A stretch of 64,000 nucleotides of DNA from AB-137-C09 sp964458185. GTDB taxonomy: Bacteria > Pseudomonadota > Zetaproteobacteria > Mariprofundales > Mariprofundaceae. Under the pieces are notes generated by a model that searched no databases, had not been told where the DNA came from, and saw only the letters and a program-made list of their open reading frames with translations. Below are positions 63,001-64,000 of the stretch, in pieces; positions within the stretch are counted from its first letter, which is position 1, and every line of letters starts with the position of its first letter. Both the position numbers and the translations under genes were made by a program. The stretch covers positions 34,484 to 98,483 of the forward strand of contig CAYWFG010000002.1 of the NCBI GenBank assembly GCA_964458185.1. Reading direction: 5' to 3'.

Positions 63001-63926
63001 ATTTTATTTTATCTAACTCAATGAGCTTTGGAAGACCGTATATTTTAAAAATTGATGGGTGCGTACATGATGGTTGGCTAATTATGACTAATTTTGATAA
63101 GCAGCTAGATAAAAACTACCTATTTGAAATATTGTCATACTCGACAACTCAACAACAATTTTCAGCTAATGCTGGTGGCGGAGTTGTCGAAAATCTAAAT
63201 ATAGATCGTGTTAAATCAGTGAAAATCCCCCTACCTCCCAAAGCCATCCAACAAAAAATAGTCACCGAATGCGAAGCTATTGACCAAACTACAAAACAAG
63301 CACAAGAAACGATTGATAAGGCGAGAAATGAGATTGAAAAGGAAGTTAAGAGAGTTAGTTCTCAATATATAGCTGAAAAACTAACAAATCATATAGAAAT
63401 AATAAGCGGAGGTACGCCTAAAACAAACAAATCTAAATATTGGAATGGGAATATTCCTTGGTTAAGTGTTGCTGATTTTAGTAATGGAAATAGATTTGTT
63501 GAAACATCTGAAAAACATATCACAGAGGAAGGATTAGAAAATAGTAGTACAAGATATTTAAAGAAAGACGATCTTATCATATCGGCAAGAGGTACAGTAG
63601 GTGCAATGGCACAATTGAAAATTCCAATGACTTTTAACCAATCCTGTTATGGACTAAGAGTAAAAGAGAAGTTAAATTCAGGTTATTTATTTTATATAAT
63701 GCAACAAGAAATAAAACAATTAAAAGATAAAGCCAGTGGAGTAACATTTGGGGCAATTATAAAAAGTACATTTGAAAGTATTCAAATTCCCATCCCCCCA
63801 CTACCCGAACAAAAATCCTTAGTTTTAAAAATAGAAAAGCTGGAACAAAAAATAAAACAAGCCCAAGAAACGATCAAAAAAGTACCGCAACAAAAACAGA
63901 GAATACTAGATACATACCTGAAATAA
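60066..63926 (+). CDS. Single-chain restriction-modification enzyme (nuclease-N6-adenine methylase-two TRDs)
   Basis: A 1286-residue protein with three modules. Residues about 60-170 hold a PD-(D/E)xK-like nuclease, GGRADILV (Asp104) and LLIIECK (Glu119, Lys121). Residues about 380-650 are a HsdM-like N6-adenine methylase with QFFTP (425-429), SAM motif DFACGAGHF (457-465) and NPPF (542-545). Residues about 914-1280 are HsdS-like: two target-recognition domains, each followed by a coiled-coil spacer (IPLPPKAIQQKIV...KQAQETIDKA and IPPLPEQKSLVLKIE...KQAQETIKKV). No helicase motor is present. This is the architecture of type IIG enzymes derived from type I. It is AT-rich compared with neighbours, suggesting transfer. 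Confidence 0.88.
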   Translation: MINENNFKALLKHLSFEENNHVFSKFLTKSSSYLNVDFEKKALNYPESDGLTINERQTCNFKSSENMVVFECVCKLLEKGYKPEHIELEPKWKLGHGASGGRADILVKNQQKKPLLIIECKTFGKEFNKAWKDTLDDGGQLFSYAQQIAETAFLCLYASEFDSKENQLLIEQRIISHKDNETIIAFGEQVKSYKEASNVKNRFEVWKETYQLEYSETGIFEEDIQPYQIGKNKYTLDSDTRPVTEKDKEGKYHRFRTILRQHNIARKETAFEVLVNLFLAKIVDEEENKNNLEFYWKGVAYDTHYDFIDRLQKLYQLGMRKFLKDEVMYISNEQIDGAFWTVKNKHNATKKQIQKYFRDLKFFSNNAFSLINVHNERLFNRNTKVLIELVQMWQGLRLKTKEQNQFLGDMFEYFLDNSIKQSEGQFFTPMPITKFIVASLPLENKIQQASEPLAVIDFACGAGHFLTEYAHQIKPLVEKHKQTDLSDYYEQIIGIEKEDRLAKIAKVSAYMYGQDQIKIIEKDALSDIADIKPASFDVLVANPPFAVEGFLLNLNERQKENYELIETTEINSNTNTIQCFFIERAKQLMAGGGVVGIIVPSSILSNSDKTHIATREIILKYFDLIALVELGSGTFGKTGTNTVVLFLKRKDKRPEPAEHYQNRVDDYFDSNLSEQLEGKARLNNDISEYQDIGLIKAYCQHTELPFDEYIKLFAITTETINTLDELFKIELFTEYKQDFHTSTDIKNLKKKKFFKDKSKQEQALELNKRLIAYLQKIEKDKVYYFMLAFKNPQKVLIIKSPSNNKAQKKFLGYEWSSAKGSEGIKYQAGRTVNDIITPLFNPKNTQDKSKINHLIEQNFLGNPPDDLSEFLEYKDLISYAKVQDVLDFSRKDFNKAFSLTPKKDIVIESQWKLVKLENIMTIVRGASPRPISKFITAKKDGVNWIKIGDVNQGEKYITKAEEKITKEGALKSRSVKSDDFILSNSMSFGRPYILKIDGCVHDGWLIMTNFDKQLDKNYLFEILSYSTTQQQFSANAGGGVVENLNIDRVKSVKIPLPPKAIQQKIVTECEAIDQTTKQAQETIDKARNEIEKEVKRVSSQYIAEKLTNHIEIISGGTPKTNKSKYWNGNIPWLSVADFSNGNRFVETSEKHITEEGLENSSTRYLKKDDLIISARGTVGAMAQLKIPMTFNQSCYGLRVKEKLNSGYLFYIMQQEIKQLKDKASGVTFGAIIKSTFESIQIPIPPLPEQKSLVLKIEKLEQKIKQAQETIKKVPQQKQRILDTYLK

Positions 63927-63944
63927 AAAGGCGACAAAATGAAC

Positions 63945-63970
63945 AGGCTTCCCTTTTAAGACGGGACAAC
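63945..63970. repeat. REP-like palindrome, 26-base match to 1071-1098
   Basis: The sequence is identical over 26 bases to the reverse complement of the copy at 1073-1098. It starts 18 bases after the restriction-modification stop, so it lies at the boundary of that gene. The arms AGGCTTCCC and GGGACAAC pair imperfectly. The remaining 30 bases to the window end hold no recognisable start of a gene. Confidence 0.85.
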
Positions 63971-64000
63971 AATAAAATCAAGGGGTTACAGCATGTTAGA

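Overview
The window looks like chromosome of a free-living, Gram-negative, respiring proteobacterium of moderate GC that fixes CO2 through the Calvin cycle. The evidence is a proteobacterial-type phosphoribulokinase, succinate dehydrogenase with SdhE, succinyl-CoA synthetase, cytochrome c4, type IV pilus retraction ATPases, MlaA, ExbBD, a TonB-dependent receptor and many lipoproteins. I lean towards an iron-oxidising Zetaproteobacterium or a chemolithoautotrophic gammaproteobacterium; no rRNA or other marker here settles it. I saw no tRNA, rRNA, CRISPR array, prophage or full insertion sequence.

Left end (1-9.3 kb). The window opens inside a minus-strand gene that runs off the edge. It reads as a tRNA-dependent cyclodipeptide synthase with an unusual N-terminal extension of about 155 residues. 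Next comes a minus-strand operon of a TonB receptor, two periplasmic binding proteins and a large hybrid histidine kinase. An 8-bp tandem repeat lies directly before the receptor start codon. A dihaem cytochrome c with a 45-residue membrane protein follows. REP-like palindromes are scattered here, and one copy recurs at the far right end.

9.3-25.4 kb. An operon of a lipoprotein ApbE, three tandem PilT/PilU ATPases and a small membrane protein faces a plus-strand set: a cNMP-domain patatin phospholipase, a pseudokinase and an exported-looking YyaL/DUF255 thioredoxin-like protein. After these come a stomatin-like protein and the group cNMP protein-sdhE-sucC-sucD.

25.6-40.6 kb. Phosphoribulokinase is followed by a long, tightly packed plus-strand run: antiporter, lipoprotein, glutamine amidotransferase, RpfE-like protein, recJ, HAD phosphatase, ArgA-like acetyltransferase and RhlB-like helicase, closed by a clear terminator. 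Two secreted or outer-membrane proteins, mlaA, a site-2 protease and sdhCDAB follow.

40.5-54.9 kb. A twelve-gene minus-strand string with mostly 1-8 bp junctions runs bioC-comEC-exbB-exbD-antitoxin-toxin-lysC-def-fmt-alr-small protein-OmpA-like protein. A toxin-antitoxin pair sits inside it. thyA and a 2Fe-2S ferredoxin read the other way. A 161-bp MITE-like hairpin has landed in the 3' end of bioD and supplies its stop codon. YgiQ and a flavodoxin precede bioD.

54.9-64 kb. A polytopic membrane protein faces a zinc-ribbon/DUF3426 protein and a partial Bat (DUF58-DUF4381-VWA) operon. The Bat operon stops after its first VWA gene. Seven bases later begins a 1286-residue restriction-modification protein with nuclease, methylase and two target-recognition domains on one chain.
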